Shown here piece by piece: positions 1 to 7,322 of a stretch of 34,545 nucleotides of DNA; position 1 is the first letter of the stretch, and each line of letters begins with the position of its first letter. This DNA is from Microbacterium sp. (GTDB taxonomy: Bacteria; Actinomycetota; Actinomycetes; Actinomycetales; Microbacteriaceae). Below the pieces are notes generated by a model, which saw nothing but the letters and a program-made list of their open reading frames with translations, did no database searches and was not told the DNA's origin. Position numbers and translations under genes: made by a program. The stretch is taken from contig NZ_WOYQ01000006.1 in assembly GCF_011620665.1 (NCBI RefSeq), positions 68,168 to 102,712 on the forward strand, written 5' to 3'.

Positions 1-1
1 C

Positions 2-901
2 GACATGTCCACACTGCCTGATCACCTCATCGTCGTGGGTTCGGGGGTGACGGGCGCTGAGTTCGCGTCCGCCTACATGAACCTCGGCGCGAAGGTCACC
101 TTGATCTCCAGTCGCGACCAGGTTCTTCCCGGGGAGGATCGAGATGCCGCCGCCGTCCTCGAGAAGGTGTTCACGCGCGGAGGCATGACCGTGCTCGCGC
201 GCTCGCGCGCCGATCGGGTCGAACGGTCCGGCACGGGCGTGGTGGTCACGCTCTCGGACGGTCGCACCATCGCAGGCAGCCACTGCCTCATGGCCGTCGG
301 CTCGATCCCCAACACGGCCGGAATCGGCCTCACGGAGGCGGGGATTCAGCTGACGGGATCCGGGCACATCCGGGTCAATCGGGTCGCGCGCACGTCGGTG
401 CCCAACGTCTATGCCGCCGGAGATTGCACGACGTTCGTGCCTCTGGCGTCGGTCGCCTCGATGCAGGGGAGGACGGCGGTGTTCCACGCGCTGGGAGATA
501 CGGTCATTCCGCTGGACCGCCGCCGGATCACCGCCAACATCTTCACCGCACCCGAGATCGCCACGGTCGGCAGGCAGGAGAAGGATCTCGAGTCCGGCGC
601 GATCAACGGCTACGTCCACAAACTGCCACTGGCCGCAAACCCGCGCGCGAAGATGATGGGCGTCAAGGATGGATTCGTCAAGATCCTCGCCCGGGAAGGG
701 TCGGGCACCGTGATCGGCGGCGTGATCGTCGCCCCGCGCGCCTCGGAGCTGATCTACCCCATCGCGATCGCCGTCGAGCGTCGTCTGACGGTCGACCAGA
801 TCTCTCGCATCTTCGCCGTGTACCCGTCACTGACCGGCTCGATCACGGACGCGACCCGTGCGATGCACCAGGTCACCACCGACGAGGACACGATCACCTG
901 A
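2..901 (+). CDS. lpdA: NAD(P)H dehydrogenase (quinone), LpdA-type, 5'-truncated by window edge
   Basis: Flavoprotein of the pyridine nucleotide-disulfide oxidoreductase family, expected to move electrons from NAD(P)H to quinones. The visible 298+ residues closely resemble the C-terminal two thirds of mycobacterial LpdA (Rv3303c type). The NAD-binding Rossmann motif VVGSGVTGAEFASAY is at the very start. The second FAD-binding motif VYAAGDCT lies near residue 135, followed by the dimerisation domain (NPRAKMMGVKDGFVKI and AVYPSLTGSITDA). The ATG at position 5 is probably internal: the frame is open back to base 2, and the family needs about 170 more N-terminal residues, including the first FAD-binding fold. 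The redox-active Cys pair of true lipoamide dehydrogenases would lie in the missing part, so it cannot be checked. The gene converges on the carboxylase alpha gene 37 bp away. Confidence 0.88.
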   Translation, partial: DMSTLPDHLIVVGSGVTGAEFASAYMNLGAKVTLISSRDQVLPGEDRDAAAVLEKVFTRGGMTVLARSRADRVERSGTGVVVTLSDGRTIAGSHCLMAVGSIPNTAGIGLTEAGIQLTGSGHIRVNRVARTSVPNVYAAGDCTTFVPLASVASMQGRTAVFHALGDTVIPLDRRRITANIFTAPEIATVGRQEKDLESGAINGYVHKLPLAANPRAKMMGVKDGFVKILAREGSGTVIGGVIVAPRASELIYPIAIAVERRLTVDQISRIFAVYPSLTGSITDATRAMHQVTTDEDTIT

Positions 902-938
902 GCCGGCCAGAGGCGGGCGGGGGGCGGCGCCGGGAGGC

Positions 939-2720
939 TCAGGAGATCGTGAGCAGTTGGTGACCGGCCGACACCGTCGTGCCCGGCGCCGCATCGACCG
1001 CGCCGACGACGCCGTCCTTGTGCGCCTGCAGCGGCTGCTCCATCTTCATCGCCTCGAGCACGACGACCAGGTCGCCCTTGATCACCTGCTGGCCCTCGCG
1101 GACGGCAAGTTTGACGATCGTCGCCTGCATGGGCGCCTTGACGGAATCGCCCGCAGCACCCGGGGCGGCGACGACGGAGTGCGACCGACGCGAGGGCGGC
1201 ACCGATGCGGGTCGGCGGACCTTCGCGGGCGCGTGCGCGATACGGTCGGGCAGGCTCACCTCGAGGCGTTTGCCGGAGACCTCGACGACGACCGTGTGCC
1301 GGGGCTCCGGCTCTGCCGGAGATTCGAGTTCCCCGTCCCACGGCGGGATGTCGTTGACGAACTCGGTCTCGATCCAGCTCGTGTAGACGCCGAACCGCCC
1401 GTCGACCGCAGTGAAGGCGGGGTCGCGGACGACCTTGCGGTGAAAGGGGAGCACGGTCGGCATGCCGGCGACCTCGAACTCGTCCAGCGCCCGACGGGAG
1501 CGCTCGAGCGCCTCGGCACGATCACGGCCGGTCACGATGATCTTGCCGAGCAGCGAGTCGAATGCCCCGCTGACGCTGTCACCGGCCGTCACTCCGGAGT
1601 CGAGCCGGATGCCGGGCCCACCGAACGTCTTGAACTGGTGGATGCGACCGGGCTGCGGCAGGAAGTTGCGACCCGGGTCCTCGCCGTTCAGGCGGAACTC
1701 GAAGGAGTGCCCCGTCGGTCGCGGGTCGCCGTAGTCCAGCGTGCCCCCCTCGGCGAGGCGGAACTGCTCGCGGACGAGGTCGATGCCCGTCACCTCTTCG
1801 GAGACCGGATGCTCAACCTGCAGGCGCGTGTTGACCTCGAGGAAGGAGATCGTGCCGTCTGCTCCGATCAGGAATTCGCAGGTGCCGGCGCCGACGTAGC
1901 CGACCTCGCGGAGGATGGCCTTCGACGATTCGTACAGCGTGCGATTCTGCTCGTCGGTGAGGAACGGCGCGGGGGCCTCCTCGACGAGCTTCTGGTGGCG
2001 CCGCTGCAGTGAGCAGTCGCGCGTGGAGATCACGACGACATTTCCGGCGGCATCCGCGAGGCACTGCGTCTCGACGTGCCGGGGCTTGTCGAGGTACTTC
2101 TCGACGAAGCACTCGCCGCGTCCGAACGCCGAGATGGCTTCGCGCGTCGCCGACTCGAACTGCTCGGCGACCTCGTCGAGTTCGCGGGCGACCTTGAGCC
2201 CGCGTCCGCCGCCGCCATAGGCCGCTTTGATGGCGATCGGCAGACCGTGTTCCTGTGCGAAGGCGATGACCTCGTCGGCGCCCGACACCGGACCGGGTGT
2301 GCCGGGGGCCAGGGGCGCGCCGACCCTCGCGGCGACATGGCGGGCGGTGACCTTGTCGCCGAGCGCTTCGATCGCTTGGGGCGACGGACCGATCCAGACC
2401 AGCCCGGCGTCGATGACGGCGCGCGCGAAGTCGGCGTTCTCCGCGAGAAAGCCGTAGCCGGGGTGGATGGCATCCGCTCCCGAGCGACGCGCGACCGAGA
2501 GGATCTTCTCGATCGACAGGTAGGTTTCGGCGCTGGTGGAGCCCTCGAGCGCATAGGCCTCGTCGGCGAGCCCGGTGTGCAGAGCGTCGCGATCCTGATC
2601 GGCATAGACCGCGACCGACCCCTTGCCGGAGTCGCGTGCGGCGCGGATCACGCGGACAGCGATCTCGCCGCGGTTCGCGATGAGCACTTTGGTGATCGGC
2701 GTACTCACGGTTTCAGGCAT
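939..2720 (-). CDS. accA3: Acetyl/propionyl-CoA carboxylase alpha subunit (biotin carboxylase + biotin carrier)
   Basis: Carboxylates its own biotin with ATP and bicarbonate, then passes the carboxyl group to the beta subunit to make malonyl- or methylmalonyl-CoA for lipid synthesis. The 593-residue protein has an N-terminal biotin carboxylase domain starting [20 protein letters not shown]. It carries the ATP-grasp glycine loop [14 protein letters not shown] and the catalytic stretch [17 protein letters not shown] biotinyl carrier domain ends the protein, with EAMKMEQ at 556-562 (biotinylated Lys559). The length and two-domain layout fit actinobacterial AccA3/BccA. The ATG at 2720 is supported by a TAGGCT box ending 7 nt upstream, so the mRNA is probably leaderless. 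The partner subunits AccD and AccE lie about 10 kb away (13301-15144) and the biotin ligase BirA beyond them. Confidence 0.96.
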   Translation of the reverse strand: MPETVSTPITKVLIANRGEIAVRVIRAARDSGKGSVAVYADQDRDALHTGLADEAYALEGSTSAETYLSIEKILSVARRSGADAIHPGYGFLAENADFARAVIDAGLVWIGPSPQAIEALGDKVTARHVAARVGAPLAPGTPGPVSGADEVIAFAQEHGLPIAIKAAYGGGGRGLKVARELDEVAEQFESATREAISAFGRGECFVEKYLDKPRHVETQCLADAAGNVVVISTRDCSLQRRHQKLVEEAPAPFLTDEQNRTLYESSKAILREVGYVGAGTCEFLIGADGTISFLEVNTRLQVEHPVSEEVTGIDLVREQFRLAEGGTLDYGDPRPTGHSFEFRLNGEDPGRNFLPQPGRIHQFKTFGGPGIRLDSGVTAGDSVSGAFDSLLGKIIVTGRDRAEALERSRRALDEFEVAGMPTVLPFHRKVVRDPAFTAVDGRFGVYTSWIETEFVNDIPPWDGELESPAEPEPRHTVVVEVSGKRLEVSLPDRIAHAPAKVRRPASVPPSRRSHSVVAAPGAAGDSVKAPMQATIVKLAVREGQQVIKGDLVVVLEAMKMEQPLQAHKDGVVGAVDAAPGTTVSAGHQLLTIS

Positions 2721-2727
2721 GGATGCC

Positions 2728-2733
2728 AGCCTA
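2728..2733 (-). promoter_or_regulatory. Putative -10 box (TAGGCT) for a leaderless accA3 transcript
   Basis: TAGGCT on the minus strand lies 7 nt before the ATG at 2720. A transcript starting about 7 nt after a -10 box would begin at or next to the start codon. The 81 bp between maf and this gene can therefore hold a separate promoter. No convincing -35 was seen. Confidence 0.55.
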
Positions 2734-2801
2734 CCCAGCGCAACCTGCTGATCTTTGGATCACCCGCACAAGATCCTCGCGAAATCGTATGCGAGACCCT
2801 C

Positions 2802-3455
2802 CTAGCGCGTCGGGTCGTTCCAGAGGTCAGGCCACGCGATGCCGAGCTCCGCGACGAGGCGCCGCACGGTGGAGAGCGACATCCCCACAACGGTCGACGG
2901 ATCGCCCTCGACGCGCTCGATGAACGCCCCGCCGAGGCTGTCGACAGTGAAAGCCCCCGCGACCTCGAGGGGTTCGCCGGAGGCGACGTAGGCGTCGATC
3001 TCCGCATCGGTCATGTCGGCGACGAAGCTGACCGATGCCGCGGCCACCGCGTGCGCCTCGCTCGGCGGGGCGCCCGGTCGAAGCCGGAACACGCTGTGTC
3101 CGGAGTGCAGGATTCCGGTGCGTCCCCGCATGGCGCGCCAGCGCGCGGCAGCGACCTCTGGCGTGTGCGGCTTGCCGAAGACGTCGCCGCCCAGCTCGAA
3201 CATCGAGTCTCCGCCGATGATGAGCCCGTCGAACTCCGGGTCCTCTGCCGCGAGGGATGCCGCGACGTCCGCGGCCTTGCGCCGAGCAAGGAGCAGCACG
3301 TGTTCGTCCGGGGCGAGCGTGCGTCCTTCGTGCGCCTCGACGGCGCCGATGACAGCTTCTTCATCGACGCGCGGGGCTCGGATGAGCGGCTCGATCCCGG
3401 CGTGGCGGAGCAGCATCAGACGAGCCGGGGAGGTGGATGCCAGGCACACGCGCAT
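2802..3455 (-). CDS. maf: Maf-family nucleoside triphosphate pyrophosphatase
   Basis: Maf proteins hydrolyse non-canonical or modified nucleotides (dTTP/UTP or m7GTP class) to monophosphates and are linked to septum control. The N-terminal motif CLASTSPARLMLLRHAGIEP is the family signature, followed by the central IIGGDSMFELGG segment. From the ATG at 3455 the protein is 217 residues, normal for the family. A GTG at 3479 in the same frame would add 8 residues and would start just 3 nt after the kinase stop. I prefer ATG 3455 because a TACGCT box ends 7 nt before it and the family motif begins right after it. In other actinobacteria maf sits next to the carboxylase epsilon gene; here it is separated from it by a kinase/regulator and redox block. 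Confidence 0.92.
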   Translation of the reverse strand: MRVCLASTSPARLMLLRHAGIEPLIRAPRVDEEAVIGAVEAHEGRTLAPDEHVLLLARRKAADVAASLAAEDPEFDGLIIGGDSMFELGGDVFGKPHTPEVAAARWRAMRGRTGILHSGHSVFRLRPGAPPSEAHAVAAASVSFVADMTDAEIDAYVASGEPLEVAGAFTVDSLGGAFIERVEGDPSTVVGMSLSTVRRLVAELGIAWPDLWNDPTR

Positions 3456-3462
3456 GCGCTCC

Positions 3463-3468
3463 AGCGTA
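3463..3468 (-). promoter_or_regulatory. Putative -10 box (TACGCT) for leaderless maf
   Basis: TACGCT on the minus strand ends 7 nt before the ATG at 3455. It lies inside the short N-terminal extension that a GTG start at 3479 would add. It therefore bears on the start choice and suggests maf can be transcribed independently of the upstream kinase. Confidence 0.5.
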
Positions 3469-3482
3469 GGCGCCGTCACCGG

Positions 3483-4871
3483 TCAGCGTGGTGCGCCCGG
3501 CAGTGTGAGGGATGCGTCGAGCCCGCCGCCCGTGCGGGGTTCGAGCCGAGCGGATCCGCCACTGGCCCGGGCGAGGCGCTCGACGATCGCGAGGCCGAGG
3601 CCGCTGCCCTCGCCGTCGGAGGAGCCCCGCCAGAATCGGTCGAACGCTCGCGCGCGCTGCGCGGGCGAGAGCCCGGGTCCCTCGTCGAGGACGTGGACGG
3701 TCACGCGGTCCGTCGACTCGACCCGCACGGTGATCGTCGAGCCGGCGGAACTCGCACCGAGGGCGTTGTCGATGAAGTTGTCGACCACCTGTTCCAGCGC
3801 TGTCTCGATCGCCACCGCGGGAGCGACGGTCGCCCCCTCGTAGCGGATGGTGATCCCCGCCTCCTGGCCCAGCGGCATCCATTGCTCGACCCGCTCGCGG
3901 GCGATCGCGGCAACGTCGTACACGGCAGTGGTGGCCGATTCAGCCTCCGCACGGCTCAAGGTGAGCAGCCCTTCGATGAGGGAGCCGAGGCGATCCAGTT
4001 CGGCGTCGGCGGCGGCGAGTCGTTCGGCGGCGGCGTCCGGATCCGATTCGATCAGCTCCGACGCACCCTCGAGCCGCAACCGCAGCGCCGTGAGCGGGGT
4101 GCGCAACTGGTGCGAAGCGTCGGAGGCGAAGGATCGCTGCAGCTCGATCAGGGCCTGCAGCCGTTCCGCCATCAGATTGAAGGAACGGGCGAGCGATCGT
4201 ACCTCCGGCACGCCGGCGCCCTCCTCGGCGCGCGACTCGAGATCGCCCCTCGCGAGACCGTCGGTGGCCGCCTGGAGCAGCCTCAGCCGACGGGTCACCC
4301 CCGATGCGAAGACGAACGCGACGAGTCCCGCGAGCACGACTGTGGTCGCGGCGACCGGCAGGAGGCCCCAGACCTGTCGCATCGCGGCATCCGTCACGAC
4401 TTGCGCCGGGTAGCTGAGCCGCACCGAGCCCAGGACTCCCTCGGCGCTCAGCACCGGCACCGCCACGTAGAGAAGTCGCACGCCGAGGGTCTCGGAGTCT
4501 CGCTCTCCGGTCGCGATGCGTCCCTCGAGCGCTGCCGCGAACTCAGGCCGGCTCGCGTAGGAGGCCCCCACACGGGATTGGTCGGCGTCGCTCGTCGCGA
4601 CGGCGACCCCCTCGGCGTCGACCACGACGACGCGGGCGCCGCTTGAGGCGCTGTACTCGGCGACCACGCGGGCCGCCGCCGGATCGGTCGCTGCGGTGCC
4701 CGCCTCGAGCAGGTCCTCCAGCCGGCCGGCGAGCACGAACGCGTCGCGTTCGAGCGTGGTGACCATGCGCTCGCGTTCGACTCCCGTGAGGTAGAACGCG
4801 AAGGGCACGTTCTGCACGGCCAGCATCAGCAGCGTGAAGCCGGTCATGGCGAGGATGAGCCGGAGCCTCAT
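3483..4871 (-). CDS. Sensor histidine kinase with extracytoplasmic PDC/Cache-like domain
   Basis: Membrane kinase that autophosphorylates on His and passes the phosphate to the regulator encoded just upstream. The 462-residue protein has a first membrane segment (about 5-28). An external sensor of about 135 residues follows, with the PDC-like pattern VVVVDAEGVAVATSD and LLYVAVPVLSAEGVLGSVRL. The second membrane segment is about 169-190 and a HAMP region spans about 192-245. The H-box is SDASHQLRTPLTAL with His254. The N-box is VVDNFIDNA (Asn369), the G1 box is DEGPG (396-400) and the G2 box is GSGLGL (422-427), so all kinase motifs are intact. It starts 25 bp after the regulator stop, giving the order regulator-kinase. 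The ligand is unknown. The divergent neighbour is the redox/flavin unit, so a redox or metal cue is a reasonable guess. Confidence 0.92.
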   Translation of the reverse strand: MRLRLILAMTGFTLLMLAVQNVPFAFYLTGVERERMVTTLERDAFVLAGRLEDLLEAGTAATDPAAARVVAEYSASSGARVVVVDAEGVAVATSDADQSRVGASYASRPEFAAALEGRIATGERDSETLGVRLLYVAVPVLSAEGVLGSVRLSYPAQVVTDAAMRQVWGLLPVAATTVVLAGLVAFVFASGVTRRLRLLQAATDGLARGDLESRAEEGAGVPEVRSLARSFNLMAERLQALIELQRSFASDASHQLRTPLTALRLRLEGASELIESDPDAAAERLAAADAELDRLGSLIEGLLTLSRAEAESATTAVYDVAAIARERVEQWMPLGQEAGITIRYEGATVAPAVAIETALEQVVDNFIDNALGASSAGSTITVRVESTDRVTVHVLDEGPGLSPAQRARAFDRFWRGSSDGEGSGLGLAIVERLARASGGSARLEPRTGGGLDASLTLPGAPR

Positions 4872-4896
4872 ACTCGTGCGCCGCCGCTGGGCGCCG

Positions 4897-5574
4897 TCAC
4901 AGCAGCGCCTCGAACCGGAAGCCGATCCCGCGCACCGCCTCGATCCAGGCGGGGTCTCCGAGCTTCTTGCGGATCGCGGCCACGTGCGCGTCGAGAGTCT
5001 TCGTCGTGCCGTACCAGCTCGTGCCCCACACGTCCCTCAGGATGTCGCCGCGACGCATGACCGCACCGGGGTCGCTGGTCAGGTACTCGAGCAGTTCGAA
5101 CTCCTTCGCCGTCATGTGGACGGCGTTCCCTCGGAGGCTCACCCTGCGGCTGCGCGGGTCGAGGATGAGTGCGCCGAGCGTGCGGGCAGATGACGCGTCG
5201 TCACCCGCCGCCTCCTGGGTGACGCGGCGCATGACGGCGCGAATCCGTGCGGCCAGCTCTCGGAATCCGAACGGCTTCACGAGATAGTCGTCGGCCCCCA
5301 TCTCGAGGGCGAGCACCCGGTCGAGCTCGTCGTCGCGCGCGCTGACCACGATGACGGGAAGTGTCGAGGTCGCTCGGATGCGGCGGCAGACTTCGACCCC
5401 GTCGATGTCGGGCAGGCCGAGGTCGAGGAGCACGACCTCGGTGGTCCCGGCCTCCACCGCGGCAAGACCTTCCGCACCCGTTGCCGCGTGCGCTGCGTCG
5501 AATCCCGACCGGCGCAGGGCATCGAGGATCCCCGCCGCGATCGCGGAGTCGTCTTCGATCAGCAGGACCCTCAT
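4897..5574 (-). CDS. OmpR/PhoB-type DNA-binding response regulator
   Basis: Receives phosphate from the kinase encoded downstream and binds DNA through a winged helix. From the ATG at 5574 the protein is 225 residues. The receiver domain has the acidic pair Asp8/Asp9, phospho-acceptor Asp51 (VVLLDLGLPDIDG) and Lys100 (YLVKPFGFRE). The C-terminal winged-helix domain contains HMTAKEFELLEYL and ends with TLDAHVAAIRKKLGD and VRGIGFRFE, typical of the family. The frame is open a further 29 codons upstream, but that stretch lacks receiver homology and overlaps the intergenic promoter. A GAGAAT box 6 nt before the ATG resembles the leaderless -10 boxes elsewhere here. The gene is divergent from the flavin/redox unit, its most obvious candidate target besides itself. 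Confidence 0.93.
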   Translation of the reverse strand: MRVLLIEDDSAIAAGILDALRRSGFDAAHAATGAEGLAAVEAGTTEVVLLDLGLPDIDGVEVCRRIRATSTLPVIVVSARDDELDRVLALEMGADDYLVKPFGFRELAARIRAVMRRVTQEAAGDDASSARTLGALILDPRSRRVSLRGNAVHMTAKEFELLEYLTSDPGAVMRRGDILRDVWGTSWYGTTKTLDAHVAAIRKKLGDPAWIEAVRGIGFRFEALL

Positions 5575-5685
5575 GGCCCCATTCTCGGTGCACGACGACG
5601 TGCGCACGGGTGAGTCACGGAAATTGGATGAATCTTGGACGTCTCGGGGGCGGTCGCTCACCGTCCAGTCCGTAGCGTCGTCGTC
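5575..5685. promoter_or_regulatory. Divergent promoter region between the regulator and the flavin/redox operon
   Basis: These 111 bp separate the minus-strand regulator start (5574) from the plus-strand ATG at 5686. TAGCGT at 5673-5678 ends 7 nt before the plus-strand ATG. A GAGAAT-like box precedes the minus-strand ATG by 6 nt. Both fit leaderless transcripts. The compact divergent layout suggests shared control by the regulator. I did not find a clear direct-repeat operator by eye. Confidence 0.5.
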
Positions 5686-6051
5686 ATGAAGACCACAATC
5701 GTCACCACCCTCTCCGTGCTGGGCGTCGTCGCTGCCGCGTCGGCGGCGATGGCCGTGAACGCCCAGACGCTCGGGTTGCTCGAGTCCCAGGATGGCGTGT
5801 CCTCAAGCGTGATCGGCCCGAGCGGCGACTCACCGCTTGGACCGGTACCCGGCGCGATCGCACCCGCGGCATCGACAGTGCCTTCGACGTCGACCGTACC
5901 CAGGCCCACACCCGCGCTCGCACCGGCACCGGCACCGGCACCGAGAGTCGACGGCACGACCGGCGGATCATCGTCTTCCGAGGGCGATGACGAGGAGTAC
6001 GACGACGAGAGCGAATCCGATGACGACCGGTATGAAGACGATGACGACTGA
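5686..6051 (+). CDS. Small secreted protein with Pro/Ala linker, ApbE-like flavinylation motif and acidic tail
   Basis: I do not recognise this as a named family. The 121-residue protein starts with a signal-peptide-like segment (MKTTIVTTLS then Ala/Val-rich to about residue 25). It continues as a Pro/Ser/Thr/Ala-rich stretch without predicted fold and an (Ala-Pro) run at about 78-86. The motif VDGTTGGS follows at 88-95, then a tail made almost entirely of Asp, Glu and Ser. Asp89-x-x-Thr92-Gly93-Gly94-Ser95 resembles the Dxx(S/T)GA(T/S) acceptor site of ApbE with Gly in place of Ala. The ApbE gene is two genes downstream. I infer an extracytosolic flavin-carrying or metal-binding peptide; covalent FMN is untested. 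The ATG at 5686 was chosen over one 51 nt upstream because it starts the signal peptide and follows TAGCGT by 7 nt. The next gene overlaps its end. Confidence 0.72.
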   Translation: MKTTIVTTLSVLGVVAAASAAMAVNAQTLGLLESQDGVSSSVIGPSGDSPLGPVPGAIAPAASTVPSTSTVPRPTPALAPAPAPAPRVDGTTGGSSSSEGDDEEYDDESESDDDRYEDDDD

Positions 6052-6358
6052 TCGCCGGCACCCGGCGCGAATCGCGCGAGCCGCGGTCGGCGCAGCGACG
6101 GGGCTCGCATTCACCGGCATGCTCACCGGATTCCTGCTGTTCCCGCAGGATGACCTGCCCGCGCCCGCCGAGGTGCCGTCGGGTGCAGGTGTCACACCCG
6201 CGCCCGCCTCAGCGCCCGACCCAGCCCCCGTGGCCGTCCCCGCTCCGGCGCCTGCCCCGGCGCCCGCGCCGGCACCTGCCCCCGCTCCGGCACCTGCCCC
6301 CGCTCCTGCACCAGCCCCCGCGCCGGTCGACGCCACGACCGGTGGCTCCGGAGGCTGA
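6032..6358 (+). CDS. Membrane-anchored Ala-Pro-repeat protein ending in an ApbE-like flavinylation motif
   Basis: No recognised family. From ATG 6032 the protein is 108 residues; ATGs at 6020 and 6041 are alternatives. A basic N-terminus (DRRHPARIARA) is followed by one hydrophobic segment (about 18-37), which by the positive-inside rule places the C-terminus outside. The rest is a long (Ala-Pro)n arm. The protein ends in VDATTGGSGG, with Asp100-x-x-Thr103-Gly104-Gly105-Ser106 fitting Dxx(S/T)Gx(S/T). The DNA for this octapeptide matches that in the preceding gene at 20 of 24 positions (5947-5970 versus 6326-6349), which suggests a shared module. The start overlaps the preceding stop, and the apbE GTG begins 1 nt after its stop, so translation is coupled. 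I infer a tethered flavin arm that can swing between the reductase and an outside acceptor. A purely structural role is the alternative. Confidence 0.7.
   Translation: MKTMTTDRRHPARIARAAVGAATGLAFTGMLTGFLLFPQDDLPAPAEVPSGAGVTPAPASAPDPAPVAVPAPAPAPAPAPAPAPAPAPAPAPAPAPAPVDATTGGSGG
6253..6324 (+). repeat. 18-bp tandem repeat coding for Ala-Pro
   Basis: Two adjacent perfect copies of an 18-bp unit (ggcacctgcccccgctcc at 6271-6288 and 6289-6306) are flanked by degenerate copies on both sides. The unit encodes three Ala-Pro pairs, so gain or loss of copies keeps the frame and changes only the arm length. Confidence 0.75.
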
Positions 6359-6359
6359 C

Positions 6360-7322
6360 GTGATCTCGCACATCGCTCGGGATGCCGTGCTGGCCGCCGC
6401 CGCGAGCGGCGATCTCCCCGTGACAGCGACCCTCCGCGCACGCCGCATGGGCAACCTGTTCGCGATGACGGTGGTCGGTGCCGACGACCGCTCCGCCCGG
6501 GCGGGGCTCGCCCTTGCTGCGCACCTCGAAGCGCGCTGGAGCCGATTCCTCACCGACAGCGACATCACGTCGCTGAACCTCGCAGAGGGCGCGGTGCGGC
6601 AGGTGCACCCGCACACCGTCCGCCTGGTCCGCGAGATGCTCGACGCCCACCGGCGCACCGACGGCGACTTCGACCCGACGCTGCTTCCGGCTCTCGTCGC
6701 CGCCGGGTACGGGACCTCGCGCGTGGACCCGGGGAGAAGCACGCTGCTGCCTGCCTCGGCGGTCGCGCCCGGTCGCGTCGACTCGATATCGATCGACGGC
6801 GATCACGTCTCACTCGGACGCGGCACAACGCTCGACCCCGGCGGCATAGGCAAAGGCCTCGCCGCCGACCTCGCGGTCGAACAGGCCATCGCCGACGGAG
6901 CCCTCGGAGCGATGGCCCAGTTCGGCGGCGACGTGGTGGTCGGCGGGCATGCGCCCGACGGTGTCGCGTGGCGCATCGGCGTGGAGGACCCCTTCCAGCC
7001 GGGCCGGCACCTCGCGGTGATTCGTCTCGCCAGGGGCGCCGTCGCCACGTCGAGCCGGCGAAAGCTCCGCTGGACCGCTCCGGACGGCACACAGGCGCAC
7101 CACCTGCTCGACCCGCGCAGCATCCGGAGCATCGAGACCGATGTGCAGGCCGTCACCGTCATCGCGCCGACCGGTGCGCGGGCGGAATCCCTGACGAAAC
7201 CGGGCTTCCTCCGCCCGCTCGACGCGTTCCTCGCCTGGCTCCCGACCCAGGGTGCCGCGGGACTCGCGGTGACCGCGGACGGCGGTGAGCACGTCTCGCC
7301 GAACTGGAGCCGCTACCGATGA
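6360..7322 (+). CDS. apbE: FAD:protein FMN transferase (ApbE family)
   Basis: ApbE splits FAD and attaches FMN through a phosphoester to Thr/Ser of target proteins. The 320-residue product from GTG 6360 shows the family motifs: LDPGGIGKG (158-166), GGDVVVGG (189-196), VATSS (about 228-232) and HHLLDPRS (247-254). A C-terminal AVTVIAPTGARAESLTK segment corresponds to the Mg-binding AD...T region. In that segment Glu275 replaces the usual Asp, and Lys279 stands where Thr is usual. No signal peptide or lipobox is seen at this start, so the enzyme looks cytoplasmic although its likely substrates are exported. The GTG is 1 nt after the preceding stop, and the stop overlaps the reductase ATG (ATGA). 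The frame is open further upstream, but only as a mirror of the Ala-Pro coding region. Confidence 0.9.
   Translation: MISHIARDAVLAAAASGDLPVTATLRARRMGNLFAMTVVGADDRSARAGLALAAHLEARWSRFLTDSDITSLNLAEGAVRQVHPHTVRLVREMLDAHRRTDGDFDPTLLPALVAAGYGTSRVDPGRSTLLPASAVAPGRVDSISIDGDHVSLGRGTTLDPGGIGKGLAADLAVEQAIADGALGAMAQFGGDVVVGGHAPDGVAWRIGVEDPFQPGRHLAVIRLARGAVATSSRRKLRWTAPDGTQAHHLLDPRSIRSIETDVQAVTVIAPTGARAESLTKPGFLRPLDAFLAWLPTQGAAGLAVTADGGEHVSPNWSRYR

Noticed and set aside
899-941. TGAGCC...GGCTCA pairing between converging lpdA and accA3 considered as a terminator
   Set aside because: Only 6 bp of stem around a loop of about 31 nt; too weak to call.
2076-4646. Very long open frame on the plus strand across accA3, maf and the kinase gene
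   Set aside because: It lies wholly antisense to well-recognised genes, has no recognisable motif and an Arg/Gly/Asp-rich composition typical of high-GC mirror frames.
5575-5661. 29-residue N-terminal extension of the OmpR-type regulator
   Set aside because: It has no receiver-domain similarity and would overlap the divergent promoter; the receiver fold begins right at the ATG at 5574.
6150-6359. N-terminal extension of apbE into the Ala-Pro gene
   Set aside because: The extension is just another frame of the repeat-coding DNA (Pro/Arg/His-rich) and lacks ApbE homology or an export signal.
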